Below, piece after piece: positions 1 through 13,050 of a stretch of DNA of 64,000 nt. Numbering within the stretch: the stretch's first letter is position 1; the number at the start of each line of letters is the position of its first letter. The DNA lies in assembly GCA_018857735.1 (NCBI GenBank), contig JABMCL010003147.1:330001-394000 (forward strand), written 5' to 3'. Both the position numbers and the translations under genes were made by a program. The notes beneath the pieces are model-generated. The model had not been told where the DNA came from and did not search any database. It saw only the letters and a list, made by a program, of their open reading frames with translations. The DNA comes from Alviniconcha marisindica (lineage: Eukaryota; Mollusca; Gastropoda; Provannidae).

Positions 1-664
1 GTAAGCTCCACAGACTCTTACAAGATGGGGCACCATAAATAATCTGTTATTATTATGTTTTAGATTGAAGTGTAGAAGAAAGAAAAAAAGAAGCAGGTAA
101 CTGGGTGTTGAGATGTTATATTTCACTGCCTGGAGTAGTTTATCAGTGGCAACCAGCACATAACAGTGAGAGCATATCAGTCCAAGACTAACAAAAGAAA
201 TCCACTAAGAAAGTGGTGGTCTCTATCAACATGCCAAAATATGCTCAGTCTCAACTGACACACTGATGTGACGCTACATGAAGGGAGACATTTATTATTG
301 GTTCATTTGTTTATTTCTGTTTATTTATTTTTATTTTTGTTTGATATTTGACACTGTTTACAACAACTCTATTAATACTATTATCAAACTCCCAGCCCCA
401 TTATTGGTTGTTTTGTTTTTGTTTGTTTGTTTGTTTTCAACACTGTATTTAATTCATGTCCCTTTTCCTTCTTTCTCTTTCAGGTCAGTTTCACATGTAA
501 GCCCGTCATCATTGACACTGACTCCTGTTCAAATCAAAAAAAAAAAAAAAAGGTTCAAATGACTTGCTCAGCTGTTTCCATTTTCAGTTCAATGACAATG
601 GTAAAAAATAAAAAATAATTTTTTTTTACATCTGTTCAAATAATTATTCAAATCTAAGACTCAC
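1..664 (-). other. Intron 1 (partial) of the unidentified minus-strand gene
   Basis: T-rich noncoding sequence downstream of the donor at 664. It contains T-tracts and a homopolymer A run near 537-550. Bases 20-50 (gcaccataaataat motif) match a segment near 58204, so a dispersed repeat tail is present. No exon is recognised. Confidence 0.35.
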
Positions 665-737
665 CTGCAACTTGCTTCACAAACTCTATGTCCGCCACAT
701 TGTACCCAAGGACCACCTGTTCTCCATTACTTGCCAT
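665..737 (-). CDS. First coding exon of an unidentified minus-strand gene
   Basis: Read on the minus strand, an ATG at 737-735 opens 24 codons (begins MASNGEQVVLGYNVADIEF) and ends at a strong donor, CAG|GTGAGT, with the intron starting at 664, so the exon ends one base into a codon. No upstream in-frame ATG exists before a stop near 809, although the lysine/arginine-rich stretch between that stop and the ATG is open. The rest of the gene lies beyond the left edge. I do not recognise the protein. The sequence just upstream is richer in CpG than the surroundings, as expected for a promoter. Confidence 0.55.
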
Positions 738-1060
738 CGCGTTCTGCTTCTTTCTCTTCTTTTGCTTCCGTTTCCCACGCCTTCTCCACTTAGCCAAGGG
801 GTTTCAATTGTCACAACAGTCGTAACGTTCTAACACATCTTTTCTTCAATCTGCCATGGGTGCATCCAAGCTCAGTGCACAATAATGTTGTTTTCGGGAT
901 CAGTGCTGCGGACGCTCACAGACGACTGGACCGATGAGGAGCAGCCAGGCGGAGTTAGCTGCCTTTGCCTGGATGCAGAGCGGGAACTGAGGATGTCTGT
1001 TTCTGCGTCAAGGATGCTGGTTGCTTCAATAACTGCACAAGGAGATTGGTAATAAAACTG
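738..1060. promoter_or_regulatory. Candidate (possibly bidirectional) promoter island
   Basis: The stretch between the start codon at 737 and about 1060 has more G+C and CpG than the A/T-rich DNA on both sides. It lies directly upstream of a first coding exon on the minus strand. No TATA box is evident. Inferred only from position and composition. Confidence 0.3.
885..1052 (+). CDS. Possible small ORF or 5' exon, divergent from the minus-strand gene
   Basis: A 55-codon ORF begins MLFSGSVLRTLTDDWTDEEQ and ends at TAA 1050-1052. Its composition (acidic and charged residues, C/G-rich third positions) is unlike the AT-rich surroundings. It could be an orphan 5' exon, with a weak possible donor at TGG|TAA-adjacent GGTAATA, or 5' flanking DNA of the gene at 665-737 that is open by chance. 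No domain is recognised. Confidence 0.2.
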   Translation: MLFSGSVLRTLTDDWTDEEQPGGVSCLCLDAERELRMSVSASRMLVASITAQGDW

Positions 1061-1132
1061 CAGTCAAGAACAAAATGCACCCAAAACAAACCAAAAAAGG
1101 CAACAGTTTTTTGGATTAGTAGTTAGTACACA

Positions 1133-1236
1133 AAAAAAATCAGTAGTTTAGTAAGGACTAGTTGTTAGACAGGTCTAAATGAACCTAAACTACAATCCTT
1201 GGAAAATAAAGTTTTCTAGTTCGAGTTCAAGTTCAA
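1133..1236 (+). repeat. Dispersed repeat family G, partial copy
   Basis: Shares the segment around ggactagttgttagacagg, followed by gaacctaaactacaatcc and aaataaagttttc, with copies near 6400-6495, 19960-20120 and 37230-37400. The shared 3' part suggests a 5'-truncated retroposon. Confidence 0.5.
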
Positions 1237-1239
1237 GAC

Positions 1240-2930
1240 AATCAGGTATTCTCTTATCTTATCCCCAAAATTTGACAGTTTCTTAATACTCAAGAAGATG
1301 TATGCAATCAAGTACTTAACACGAATAACACACACACACACACACACACACATGTTATTGCTCCCAACACAATCTCTTATGCTGGCTAAATAAATAACTG
1401 ATGATACAAAATGGCACACATTCTTTCTAATTCCTTTGGAGTGAAGATAACTGTATCAATAATTATGCAACAGTAACATATAACACACACACATGAACCA
1501 ACAAATTCATTTGCATTTTATAAGCAGCTATGAGAAAAGCACATGAATGCTAATTGCTACACAGTACACTCACCAATTACTGAGCTTTACCTGCATGGCA
1601 CTAAATCTGACTGAACTTTTAACAATGTAGTTTAACTAGCACAGCACCAATATCATGCAAAACAGTGATTAGCAATTACTGCAAAAGAAGATGATTACTC
1701 CTATTATATATTTATTTAGCTCAATATTTGCAGTCTTCCTCAAAATTAAGACTGCACTTAAAATTTTGATTTAAAAAAAAATCAACAGAAAACAATCTGA
1801 AGCCACTAAGCTCTCGAAAACGACACAGTCCCAAAACTGAAAATTTTAATCTATGTCTATCAGACAGCAAGTGGAAAGTCAAAAGCACTAATTGCAGAGC
1901 CATCAGTAATTAAAAATCACTTCTTTCAAGAATCCTGACTTCTTTTTCCACCCAGTCTACTCCTCTCAGAATACTCTCTTTCTCTACCGCATCACAAGCG
2001 CATTTACAAAAAAAGATTTTTTGTGTGTTTTTATGTATATATATATATATGAACAATTCTCTCTGCAATGGCATGATCTTCCTACACTGGCTACAGTCTT
2101 CCCCATTCTGACTTACACTAGTCGCAGGTCACCTCATTCAAACAGGCCTTAAAACACATCTCTTTCAGCAAAGTTTCAGATCTATTGTCCCTGTCCATCT
2201 GACAGTGACACATCTTCCTCTTTGTCAACAGGAGAAGTTATTTTGCGATATGTGCATATTGCCTCTCTCTATTTTGGTTGGGGGTGAGGATTGGGAGTGT
2301 GCATGCTGGTGTGCTGATTTATTCAACTGATTAGTGACTTGAGGTAATATTGACGTGATATGGGCAGCTTTGAATTTGACATCAGTTTGATTCTCATGAC
2401 GGTATTTATTTATCAATAACGTTTTACACCAAATATCTGCTGTTGTTGTAATTGAATGTTTTATGATGGGTGTGCTGGATTTACTTGGCACCATGAAACA
2501 CTCCTAGTGCAATTGTACTTTTACTTGGCACCACAAAACATTCCTAGTGCAACTGCACAATGGCAAAAAGCTGTATTATTATTGTTGTCATGTTCAAAAT
2601 AGGTGTACAAAAGGTGCAACCAAATCCAGACAAAACTGTAGACACTGCATAGTAATGCATACATATTCAAAGCATGGTGTCACACTTAAAAGCAGTGCAA
2701 TTAATCATGTCTTCTTCTTCTTCTTCTTCTTCTTCATACAAAGTAGTTGTTTGAATGTCCACTGCTGAAAAATACCTCACCTACAGCAGGAAGGCTTGGC
2801 TACTGACAATTTTGGAAGTTCACCAAACAGTCTGTTACACGACATTAGATGATGTGATGTTCATTCACTGGTGAAACAGATCTATAGAAATGATCCCATA
2901 ATCAACTGTGTAAACAACCAGATGTTTCAT
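1240..2930. other. Noncoding, retroposon-derived debris
   Basis: No gene is supported. A (CA)n tract lies at about 1328-1351. Bases 1930-2225 resemble the 3' end of a LINE ORF (the reading GLKTHLFQQSF near 2140-2190). Bases 2340-2590 match 42790-42985 (acttggcaccacaaaacattc motif), a shared retroposon tail that is itself doubled at 2483-2550. Confidence 0.4.
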
Positions 2931-3016
2931 GTTTCAACAGTTGTCTTTGGATGATTCAGATTGTTTCACAGCAAATTCAAACAAGCACTGCACTGAGCAG
3001 TTGTAATGTGTGCAAA

Positions 3017-3303
3017 CATCTGGTGAAAGAAAAAAGAGGAGTAAAATAATTATACATCTGGTGAAAGAAGAAAAAAAGAGTAAAATAATTACACATCTGG
3101 TGAAAGAAAAAAGAAGAGTAAAATAATTATACATCTGGTAGAAGAAAAAAGAGGAGTAAAATAATTATACATCTGGTGAAAGAAAGGAAAAAAAGAGTAA
3201 AATAATTACACATCTGGTGGGGGAAAAAAGAAGAGTAAAAAAAAAAGAGAGTAAAATAATTATCCATCTGGTGAAAGAAAAAAGAAGAGTAAAATAATTA
3301 CAC
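3017..3303. repeat. Minisatellite, about 38-bp unit, about 7 copies
   Basis: The unit begins catctggtgaaagaaaaaag and ends in gagtaaaataattata. Copies start near 3017, 3055, 3094, 3130, 3170, 3211 and 3267, with one internal expansion. Confidence 0.85.
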
Positions 3304-3489
3304 AATCGTCTTTAAGTGTAGTAATAATCCATGAAAAGGGATTATATGGCACAGTTATAGTGTTAACATAATAACAAGAGCAACAATCTAAACAGTCGAA
3401 AACAGTACAGCACCCATGGTTGATGCTACGTTAAGGAAGGCAAGAAGGATGAGGACATGAACGCAAATGTGCAGGCAGGTAGGCATGCA

Positions 3490-3492
<3 letters not shown>

Positions 3493-3563
<71 letters not shown>

Positions 3564-3636
3564 CATGTGTGTGTGTGTGTGTGTGCATGTGTACAATGTG
3601 TGTGTGTGTGTGTGTGTGTGTGTTTGTATGTGTGTG

Positions 3637-3702
<66 letters not shown>

Positions 3703-3707
3703 ATGCG
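3493..3707. repeat. Compound (GT)n microsatellite
   Basis: About 215 bp of GT dinucleotides with a few interruptions. It creates long spurious Cys-Val and Thr-His reading frames on both strands. Confidence 0.95.
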
Positions 3708-3819
3708 TGCACACATATATATATGTGCATGTGTATGCAATGTGTGTGTGTGTGTATGTGTGTGAGTGAGTGCCTGTGAGTGAGTGCATGTGTGTATGCA
3801 TGCACATGTGGCATTTCAG

Positions 3820-5520
3820 CTAAACATAAGTCGGTAAATTAAGGACTTTTCTGTGTCCAAACAAAATCAAGCACATCACACGCATGGTGAGGTTGGATGA
3901 CTGGAATTCAAACACAAACATAAAACAGGTTTGCATAGCCCACATAAAACAGGTTTGCATAGCCCACATAACACATTAAAAGAAATAAAATGAAAGGGCT
4001 GGGTCAACACATCACAAAATGGGATGAATTCACATTTAACCCATAAGACAAAAGCAAAAACTAAAGGGGGAAAAAAGCAAACATAAAGACTAAATTTCCA
4101 GCTGACCCACAATTCACATTCTATTTTCTATTTAAAAACCCTGTGTACGACCTTTGAAACAGATCATGGTCATCAAAACATTCTGCAGTTACAAAGACGT
4201 CACTTTATAACTCAGTTAAAACATCAGCAATAAGACTTTTGCCAGTTCAACACATTATGCATTGATAAATTATCTTCCCTGAGTCAAATACATACTGAAG
4301 TCCTAAAATTAGAGTGAAAAGCATTTTGTTCAGGAGTGTATCCATGATGAATGTAACAAATATAGATCAAACTTTGTCTTTGAACTCAATCACTAAATCA
4401 GATCTGAAGCACCTAAAAAAATTACAACTTTCATCCTGACTTTTCTAATAATATAAATTATGAGATATATATTAATTATTACAGTGGCTTGGTCAAAGTC
4501 AGGCCAAGACTATCAAAATTGGTGTGGACAAGTACAGTTTAGCACACAAAAAAAGTCATTTCAATAGCAGCTGAGCAAAACAACCTTAACCTAAAGCTGC
4601 TGACATTTATGACAGAGACAGCCAGTCAAACTTAACACTGATCATTACAATACTCACACTCACAGGATTTTTCACGGGAGGTTAAAACAAACTCAAAAAC
4701 AAAAACTGCATTAAGCAGCCATGACACTGTGGGATACAACACAAAGGCTTTGATTTCCAGGAATAACATTATTAGAAATATTACTGTTGATACGAATGTT
4801 GCGCGCCTGTCTCTGCGTCTCCTTAGGTAGCTTTCGAGATGGAGCACAACCCATCCCCTGCAACCCTTGATGCTTTGGACCAAGCTGCAGCCTCAGGCAA
4901 CTTACAACCTGCTACTGGTCCCATCTAGGTGATAGAACATACACCTGGTTAGACTGGCAGTGGTATATCAACCAAAATGTTGATCTTTCAATATCTAATC
5001 ATATTATTACTATGCCAAAAGCAAAAACAGTTTTAGTTTCAAAGTTTCAAAAACAGTTTCATGCCTGATCTAGTCCAGTCTTAGTATTCTTACAGTGTGA
5101 GGTAGATTACTCCAATTAGACAATAATGATTAAAAAAAACAAAATACAACTACAATCAGTAGATCTATCAGCTTGTAAACTTCTTCTTCTTCTTCCAGTA
5201 ATATCCAGGATCAATGTCTGATCATTAATGATATTAATGGTAAGCGAGAAAAAGGGGTGTGGCAGAAAAAGATTAAGAAAAAACCCTTCTGTGCATACAT
5301 GTAACACAAAATGCTGTTGGCATTCTTTTATGTAGTACACATGTACACAAGCTGAAACTCTAGAGTCAAAGCAAATGTCACTATACCAAGACCGTTTCAG
5401 TTTTCACTGTACAGACTGTACAATGTCCCTCTTCTGTGTAACAAGCAACTTTATTAAGTACTTGATAAAAATAATGCCCCTTTTGTGGGGTAGGGGTGGG
5501 TAGTGTTCAGGTCTGCTACT
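3820..5520. other. No gene recognised
   Basis: AT-rich unique-looking DNA. A short direct duplication of cacataaaacaggtttgcat lies at about 3919-3970. Nothing else can be supported. Confidence 0.4.
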
Positions 5521-5539
5521 GATTCAGTGATTAATTTTT

Positions 5540-5585
5540 GTTGCTTAACGTCCATGGAGGCGAGAAGGCCTATTAGGGACGGGGC
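5540..5585 (-). repeat. Hairpin-module element, short copy
   Basis: Contains the module cttaacgtccatggaggcga followed by agaaggcctattagggac. GTCC at 5550-5553 can pair with GGAC at 5577-5580, and an inner GGC can pair with GCC. It belongs to the SINE-like family described at 19500. Confidence 0.6.
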
Positions 5586-6299
5586 CTGGTACTGTAGTAC
5601 TAGCAGTGTACTGGTAAAGGTTATAGAGTTGGTATAATCCATCAAAATTAAAACTGATGTGCACGACATCTGAAGTTGTGAAATCAGCAGCTTGCAAAAG
5701 AAAATCTCCGCTAAGATGCATTGCTAATCAAAATTACTGCCACCCTAAATGTTCGAGACTTGTGCAACAGCCTCTATCATGCAATCGCTGTAACTTCTAG
5801 CTGAAATATGTGCACCTTTCATACTTCACTCTGTCTGTACTTGTCATCTTGTGTATTGCAACATTACAGCATCGACCTATCAATAGTTATCAACAGGTGT
5901 CTTGACGCAGAGGCCGTTTGCTTCGCACGGCACATCTAACAGTCTACTGTCATTCTGGTCGATAATTGTTTGCGCACTTCACAAATGGACAGCTTGTACA
6001 TTACTTACATGACACAGTGACGTTTCAACATCAGGGGCTCTGTCATGAGTGAAGGTGTCAAAATGTAGTGTTCGTGCCTGGTGTCCGGAAGTTTGGTTGT
6101 CTCTACGCCTAACAAACGTCTAAACATACAAACCTCTGTCAAAACAAGGATTGGAACAATTCCGAACCAGTCACTTTACCGAATAAACAGGCGCGAAGGT
6201 TGACATCTATAAAATCATACTTTTAACTATTAAATATCTCAAGTAAATTATAAAATTCATGAGTCATCGAGCTCACAAATGAGCATCTTCTTCTTTCTC

Positions 6300-6495
6300 T
6301 CTGTGAACACGCTATGTTTTGTGTGGAAATTCTCATGCGGTCATCGTCACGTCAGTCAGTCAGTCACAGTATAACTTGAAATTTCACTCACTCATTCATG
6401 CCTATAATTATGTATATGAAATGATGCCTGTAATTTTATATTTACTCATCAGTAACTTAGCAAGGACTAGTTGTTAGACAGGTTTTTGACTGGTT
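6300..6495 (+). repeat. Dispersed repeat family G
   Basis: About 190 bp closely matching 19913-20070, from the ctgtgaacacgc motif through tcactcactcattcatgcct to actagttgttagacaggttt. A third copy is at 37225-37400. Confidence 0.75.
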
Positions 6496-6928
6496 GCCAT
6501 TGCAATGACTGACTGATCATTTGAGACCTAAGCTTATACACCCACTTGAAACTTCGCCCAGTCCTTCGACCTGACGCAATATCACGGGAAGGGACCGCTA
6601 CTAGAAATGGGAGGCGCTCGACAGACCTCCCGGTGGTACCAGAGCAACCAGAACCCTTTTTAGCCATGGTGATGTGCGTCAAAACTGACAGACACTGAAC
6701 AACCCTGCGCCGCACTCAGTTGCGGCCGAGCGCCTGTCAAATTCATCACTAGTGTTTAGCGGAATAATAAACTTGCCCGGACCCTCCCCCCCCCCCCCCC
6801 CCCCGGCAAAAAAAACTACAGAAAGACGTGCACATAAAGCAGTAAAAAGCACCTTAGCGGTACAAAAAAACAACAACACTGCAGCTCCGGAAGAAGAACA
6901 AATTCCTTCTTCTTCCTTCAGGTGACGC

Positions 6929-7490
6929 CGCTTAATGTCCGCCTCGGATGTCAGTTGACATATTTGGGACAAGCTGAGACCAATGCGTGAGTATGGTTCA
7001 ATATTGCTTTACATCCACGGAAACCACGAGCGGGCTTGTTAGGACAGACAGCCCAGGACGGCCACCTCGTGACTCTCACTGACACAGCTCCTGAACTATG
7101 AGGGATTATCCTGCTGCTGCTGTTGTGTTGCTTAATGTCCTCGGATGTCGGTTGACATATTAGGGACAAGCTGAGACCAATGCCGAAGCATGGTTCAACA
7201 TAGCTTTATGTCCACAAAAACCAGAAGGCTCGTCATTAGGACGGACAGCCCAGGGCGGCCACCTCGACTCTCACACGACTCCTGAACTATAAGTGACTGA
7301 TTATCCCGAGGTGAAGTGATGCTTAATGTCCTCAGATGTCAGTTGACATATTAGGGACAAGTTGTGACCAATGCCGAAGCATGGTTCAATAATTCTTTAC
7401 GTCCACGGAAACCACTGACTCTGAGAAGGCTCATTAGGACGGACAGCTCAGGACGGCCACCTCGACTCACACACAGCTCCTGAACTATGC
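6929..7490 (-). repeat. Three tandem copies of the SINE-like element A
   Basis: Copies at about 6929-7098, 7130-7290 and 7320-7487, each running from cttaatgtcc to cacagctcctgaacta. They are separated by short spacers such as gattatccc. Sense orientation (tail last) is minus. Confidence 0.85.
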
Positions 7491-7500
7491 TGATTATCCC

Positions 7501-7539
7501 TTTCTTTCTTGGTGCTTTACGTCCACGGAGGCGAGAAGA
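7501..7539 (-). mobile_element. Ultrashort SINE insertion (39 bp) with target-site duplication
   Basis: The insert tttctttcttggtgctttac followed by gtccacggaggcgagaaga is flanked by tgattatccc at 7491-7500 and 7540-7549. The duplication shows it inserted as a discrete unit. It carries only the 3' end of element A plus a tail. Confidence 0.8.
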
Positions 7540-8640
7540 TGATTATCCCGTGAGAAGACCCAATTTATACCCCCCACCCCCTCCCCATACTTGGGTGCAC
7601 ATTTCTACGCTTGATTAAACACTCATTTTTGTCATCCTTGCGTTTGTTTTTTTCAAAAAATTGCAATGATCTGAAACTTTTGGAAAGTTGCAATTAACTT
7701 CTGCGACTGATAGTGTGAACCAGTATTATGAGTTTCCTCTCGTTTTTCACGCAGCAAACACAAGTTGTGGAGTCGCCGCCATTGTATTAAGTCAGTGACA
7801 GTGCAGCTTCTTTGACCGGTTATGTTGCATCAACGGCTATAGCTTAATTTTTTTTTTTTTAAACAACAACAAAAAACACCAAAAACAACAACAACTGCAG
7901 GCACAGAAACAGGTGTCCAAGATGGGCCAGCACTGCCCGCAATATTTTGTGACGTGATTATGTCGGCGACTTCCGCTTGGTTGAGTTTGCTCTGCACGTG
8001 CTCCATTGGATTTTGGAGGTACCCAAAGAGCGAAAGAAACAAGACACGTTTAACCCTAGCAGCAAACCGCGGTAGCCTAGGGGTGCTCTGAACTTATTCA
8101 GGCTCAGTTGTGGTACTGTCCTGGGATTTAACCCACAAAAACACGCAGACAAGCACACATGCACACGCATGTCGCGTCAGTCACACTGACCCTAGCTGGC
8201 TCGACACAAATACGCGCGGTTCGCCCCGTCCGCGTATAAAAACATACGCCTTCGCACAAAGACATAAATCTGACCAAAACAGACCTGTAAATCTCGCCAA
8301 AACTGCTACTGCTGCCATGTCACTTTGTATTAACTTCAAAATGTTCAGTCTAAATCAACAAGGAGACCTGCTGTCAGCCCTACGTGAATACTTTTGATTT
8401 CAGAAATAAATAAAATACTGAGAAAATTCATTAACTTTTCGACGGAAGCTAAGATCATCGGGCGTCCGTTAGTAAACGGAACTAGAATCGTCGGAACAGA
8501 AGAATAAGAAACGCCGAAAAATTTAGCTAGAGTCTTGGAATAAAAACGGCGAGGACAGAAACGGCTAGGCCGGGGGGGGGGGGGGTGGGGGGAGGGTCCG
8601 GGCAAGTTTATTATTCCGCTAAACACTGATGAATTTGAAT

Positions 8641-9250
8641 TCTGTTTGCTCTGGCACCACCGGGCACATCACAATTACACACACAGGCAAGCAACAAAAC
8701 ACACCAGGTCTACTGTTGTAATAACTGTATGTAACTTATTCATTATTGAAACTTGTGTATCTGTAGAAGCAAGTTATCAGAGTTGGAACTTTGTTGCTTT
8801 TAAAAGCAAGTTAGCAACTGTCAAAATCAGGCAATAAACTATTAAAGTATTATCAATATCGCTTGAACTTGTTCAAGTTAGCCATACAGAGACTGCTGTT
8901 ATATAATATACATATTATTATTTAATACAATACATATTATTATTTAAATATAGTACATATTATTATATGAATGCAGTTTGGTCAAGATTTTGCAGTGTGA
9001 GAGCAATATTCTTTTGCAAAAGCCAATGATAACTTGCAAGACTGTTATTTTGACATACTGTACTGTGTCAAGTAGATTAATTGCTAATTGTTGAATACCA
9101 TGCACTCAATAATCATTAATATTAATTATTATCTTTTAAAAGCGTGCCATATAATGATATATGTCACTGATTCTGCATAAATTGCAAATTAAACCAGACC
9201 ATTAATTATTTCACTGAGGTAGAATGTTCTGTTAACAGGCTGAACAGCTG
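8641..9250. other. No gene recognised
   Basis: AT-rich DNA with a short degenerate tandem repeat of tacatattattatttaata at about 8905-8965. Confidence 0.4.
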
Positions 9251-9255
9251 CTGAT

Positions 9256-10010
<755 letters not shown>

Positions 10011-10072
10011 TTAAGCATAAAATGCGAGTATTTGTAGCTGTGCTTGCGGAGGAGGGGGGGGGGTAGTTGTAG

Positions 10073-10129
10073 TAAGTAAGTAAGTTGGTGTTTTACGCCC
10101 AGTCAACCAGTGCAGTTATATCAGGGTGA
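10073..10129 (-). mobile_element. Mini-retroposon C, 57 bp, with 12-bp target-site duplication
   Basis: The insert contains taagtaagtaagttggtg, ttttacgcccagtcaacc and gttatatcagggtga. It is flanked by gggtagttgtag at 10061-10072 and 10130-10141. Confidence 0.85.
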
Positions 10130-10206
10130 GGGTAGTTGTAGAGTGCAACACATTGTTGTGTATTCATACTATTAACTGAAGATCTTTTTGTTGCTGATTA
10201 GGTTTG

Positions 10207-10213
<7 letters not shown>

Positions 10214-10292
<79 letters not shown>

Positions 10293-10466
10293 TGTGTGTC
10301 TGTGTCTGTGTGTCTGTGTGTCTGTGTGTTACTGTTAGACTGTCACTAGTGTCCAAGTGTGATTGAATGTGTGATGATTTTTGGTTTGTGTGCTTGTGTG
10401 AAAATAATTTGTTCTGATTTGTTTGTACTCATACTCATCACAACCATTAAACTGCACACACACACA

Positions 10467-10528
<62 letters not shown>

Positions 10529-10830
10529 CTGATTCAGTTAAGACTGAGTAAAACGTAGATCTATATAAAACTGACCAAGGACCTTGGCTTTTGATCAATT
10601 GTGATTTGATGGAGTGTGTTTTGTTTAATGATGCACAATTTAGGTTCCTGATTGTTATGTGTGTTGTGTATTTAGGACTGTGACTGTGAGTCAGGCTTGT
10701 AGGTCTTTCTCCTCCTTTTGCACTTATATTTCACTGTGGTATATGAGGAATGGTTGACTGGACATTAATGTCAAGTTACTGATGAGAAGTTATTAAGTTT
10801 TGTTTGTGCTGTGTGTGGATGTGTGTATGT
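10214..10830 (+). repeat. Segmental repeat, copy 2
   Basis: Second copy of the unit at 9256, with (GT)n about 10214-10330 and (CA)n about 10457-10526. The unique parts have diverged but remain in the same order. Confidence 0.65.
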
Positions 10831-10908
10831 ATACTCATGTATGTTTTGAGATGTGTATATATATATATATATGAATGTGAGCAGGGGTGGTGGGTGGGGG
10901 CGGGGATT

Positions 10909-10956
10909 ATTATAGTTTTAATGTCCAGTCAACCATGACAGTTATAGCAGGGCAAA
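10909..10956 (-). repeat. Mini-retroposon C, diverged copy
   Basis: Contains gttttaatgtccagtcaacc then atgacagttatagcagggca. GTCC pairs with GGGC by one G-T wobble. No target-site duplication is clear. Confidence 0.55.
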
Positions 10957-10959
10957 ACA

Positions 10960-12140
10960 CATTCATTAGAACACTCTGAACTTTAAAAATGTATGTGTTA
11001 ATGTAACAGTGATATTTTGCAAAGTTCCAGTTCAGTGTTAGCTTACATCCACAGAGACTGTGCAGACTATTAGAGACCGGATGTTGCCAGTAGGTTATTA
11101 TTATTATCTACTTTATTTGGATCTAGGTCAAGAATTGAGTGGGGATAATTAATTGTATTTAATATGCTGTTTTGGGGGAATTTCGTCATTAGAATTTAGA
11201 TGTAGTCATGGTTGTCAGTGTACCAGTTCATGATAAATATTGTTGTGAGAGTAGGAGGATGGGTTCTGCTAAGTTAATGAAATAATTGTGATGTTTGGTA
11301 TTTTTCATTATTAGGGTGACACATTCAACAGGTTGGTTTGACTATCTTTTACCTTCCTAGTTCCTGACTGATGTTTTATTGTTGTTTGATTGTTGTAGTT
11401 TTTATGGTTTGAGATCTAGCGTCACTGATGTTTTATTATTTTTCACGTTCGCTTAAATGATTAAGTACAGGGGTAGCCACGAGTTGTTTCAAATATATGA
11501 GTTATAACACTTGTTTTCATTTCATGATTGATGTGTTCAATCTTAAACTGTGTTTCGCTACAGATGTTCTGACTGAGAGGTCAGGTTCGTTATCCGGGCC
11601 TGGCTCCATTTTTCCATTCTGATCTAAACCTCCTAATGGAGTTCCTTTACTTTACTGATTAGATAAAGCCTGTTCCGCGTATCGCGATTAACAGGTTCGA
11701 CTTTTCTATTTAATATTATGTGAAAAGGCCAGCTCTGCGATAGTCCGCGATTAGCTTTTTGACTTTTCCATAAATAATTTGCTGTGTATTCCATCTTCCA
11801 CTATCCACAGACTTGGAAGATACCTTACAGTTTTCTTCTATAAATTCAGTGTAAGACCCTACTGAGAAATTATAAAGTAAGGCGATGTTTTTGATGATAC
11901 ACCAGTTGTGAACTGTCTTTTCACAGGTTTGTAGCTCAGACTTTCGTAACCCGCACGAACGATTTTGTGTTGACTTAATTGTTGTTTATGTTAAATTCTC
12001 AGGGAATGAGACAACCAGATAAAGTTTACCTAGCTATATTGGCTTTTCGAACCTTTGTGCCTTCTAATCCCTTCTTTTGTCTGCTTATGACATGCTTGTG
12101 ACTTACGTTTTTGATTCAATAATATTTGGAACTTTCATTC
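10960..12140. other. No gene recognised
   Basis: T-rich DNA with no ORF of note and no repeat that I could place. Confidence 0.4.
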
Positions 12141-12149
12141 TCCACTTGA

Positions 12150-12188
12150 ATTCGAGTTGAAAGAGAGGTGGGAAGAGTGAGTGTGTGG

Positions 12189-12228
<40 letters not shown>

Positions 12229-12637
12229 GATCACTTCCTGATACTGATAGTCATGAGATGCCACGTGCAAGTAATTAACCGACATCGTAATGAAGAAGAC
12301 ACCGTTTCAGTTTCCCAGTTGTGAGTGAAACGGAAGGTCGAATTTCCGACTTCTACCTCGATTTAAAATAAAAGCAATCTTGCTGTTTCAAGTAAATGTT
12401 TTAACTGAAACGTGCAAGTAATTAACGCAGACATGTTTATAACCTAACCTGCTAGCGTTCTCAGTTGCAGTGGCCATAGAATCGCTCGACGACATTTGAT
12501 CCCTTCACCGCACTAGAGATGTTGCAATAATACTGGGGCAGCAGTAAATTCTTAGATATTATATTGGTACATTCGAGTTGAAAGAGAGATGGGAATTGAG
12601 CGAGAAAAAAAGAACGATTTTGTGAGTGAGTGTGTGG

Positions 12638-12714
<77 letters not shown>

Positions 12715-13050
12715 GATCACTTCCTGATACTGATAGTCATGAGATGCCACGTGCAAGTAATTAAGCAGACATGTTTATAACCTAACCTGCTAGCGTTCTC
12801 AGTTGCAGTGGCCACAGAATCGCTCGACGACATTTGATCCCTTCACGCACTAGAGATGTTACAATAATACTGAGGCAGCAGTAAATTCTTAGATTTTATT
12901 TTGGTACATTCGTCTTTAACATCGTAATGAAGAAGACATCGTTTCAGTTTCCCAGTTGCGAGTGAAACGGAAGGTCGAATTTCCAACTTCTACCTCGATT
13001 TAAAATAAAAGCAATCTTGCTGTTTCAAGTAAATGTTTTAACTGAAACTA
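12150..13050. repeat. Rearranged local duplication
   Basis: Two modules occur twice. Module 1, the (GT)n tract plus ctggatcacttcctgatact, is at about 12180-12280 and 12630-12765. Module 2, from the gtgcaagtaatta motif to ttggtacattcg, is at 12412-12573 and 12752-12912. A third module (gaagaagacaccgtttcagt to gttttaactgaaac) is at 12285-12414 and 12922-13050. The order differs between copies. Confidence 0.8.

Larger units (their letters stand above)
6739..8636. mobile_element. Block bounded by inverted repeats with C/G-tract ends
   Basis: The left arm at 6739-6804 (aaattcatcactagtgttta, then gcggaataataaacttgccc, then a C-tract) is mirrored by the right arm at 8571-8636. Arms are about 65 bp and differ at only a few positions. 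The interior holds three SINE copies and no recognisable transposase. This may be a transposon or a chance pair of inverted copies of one repeat. No clear target-site duplication is seen. Confidence 0.5.

Noticed and set aside
3388..3814. Long open frames on both strands rich in Thr-His or Cys-Val
   Set aside because: They only translate the (GT)n/(CA)n microsatellite. The same applies to frames at 9254-9636, 10335-10598, 27357-27683, 28460-28837, 31124-31378, 31565-32083 and 32888-33162, except for the P4HA exon 4 part of 31577-31741.
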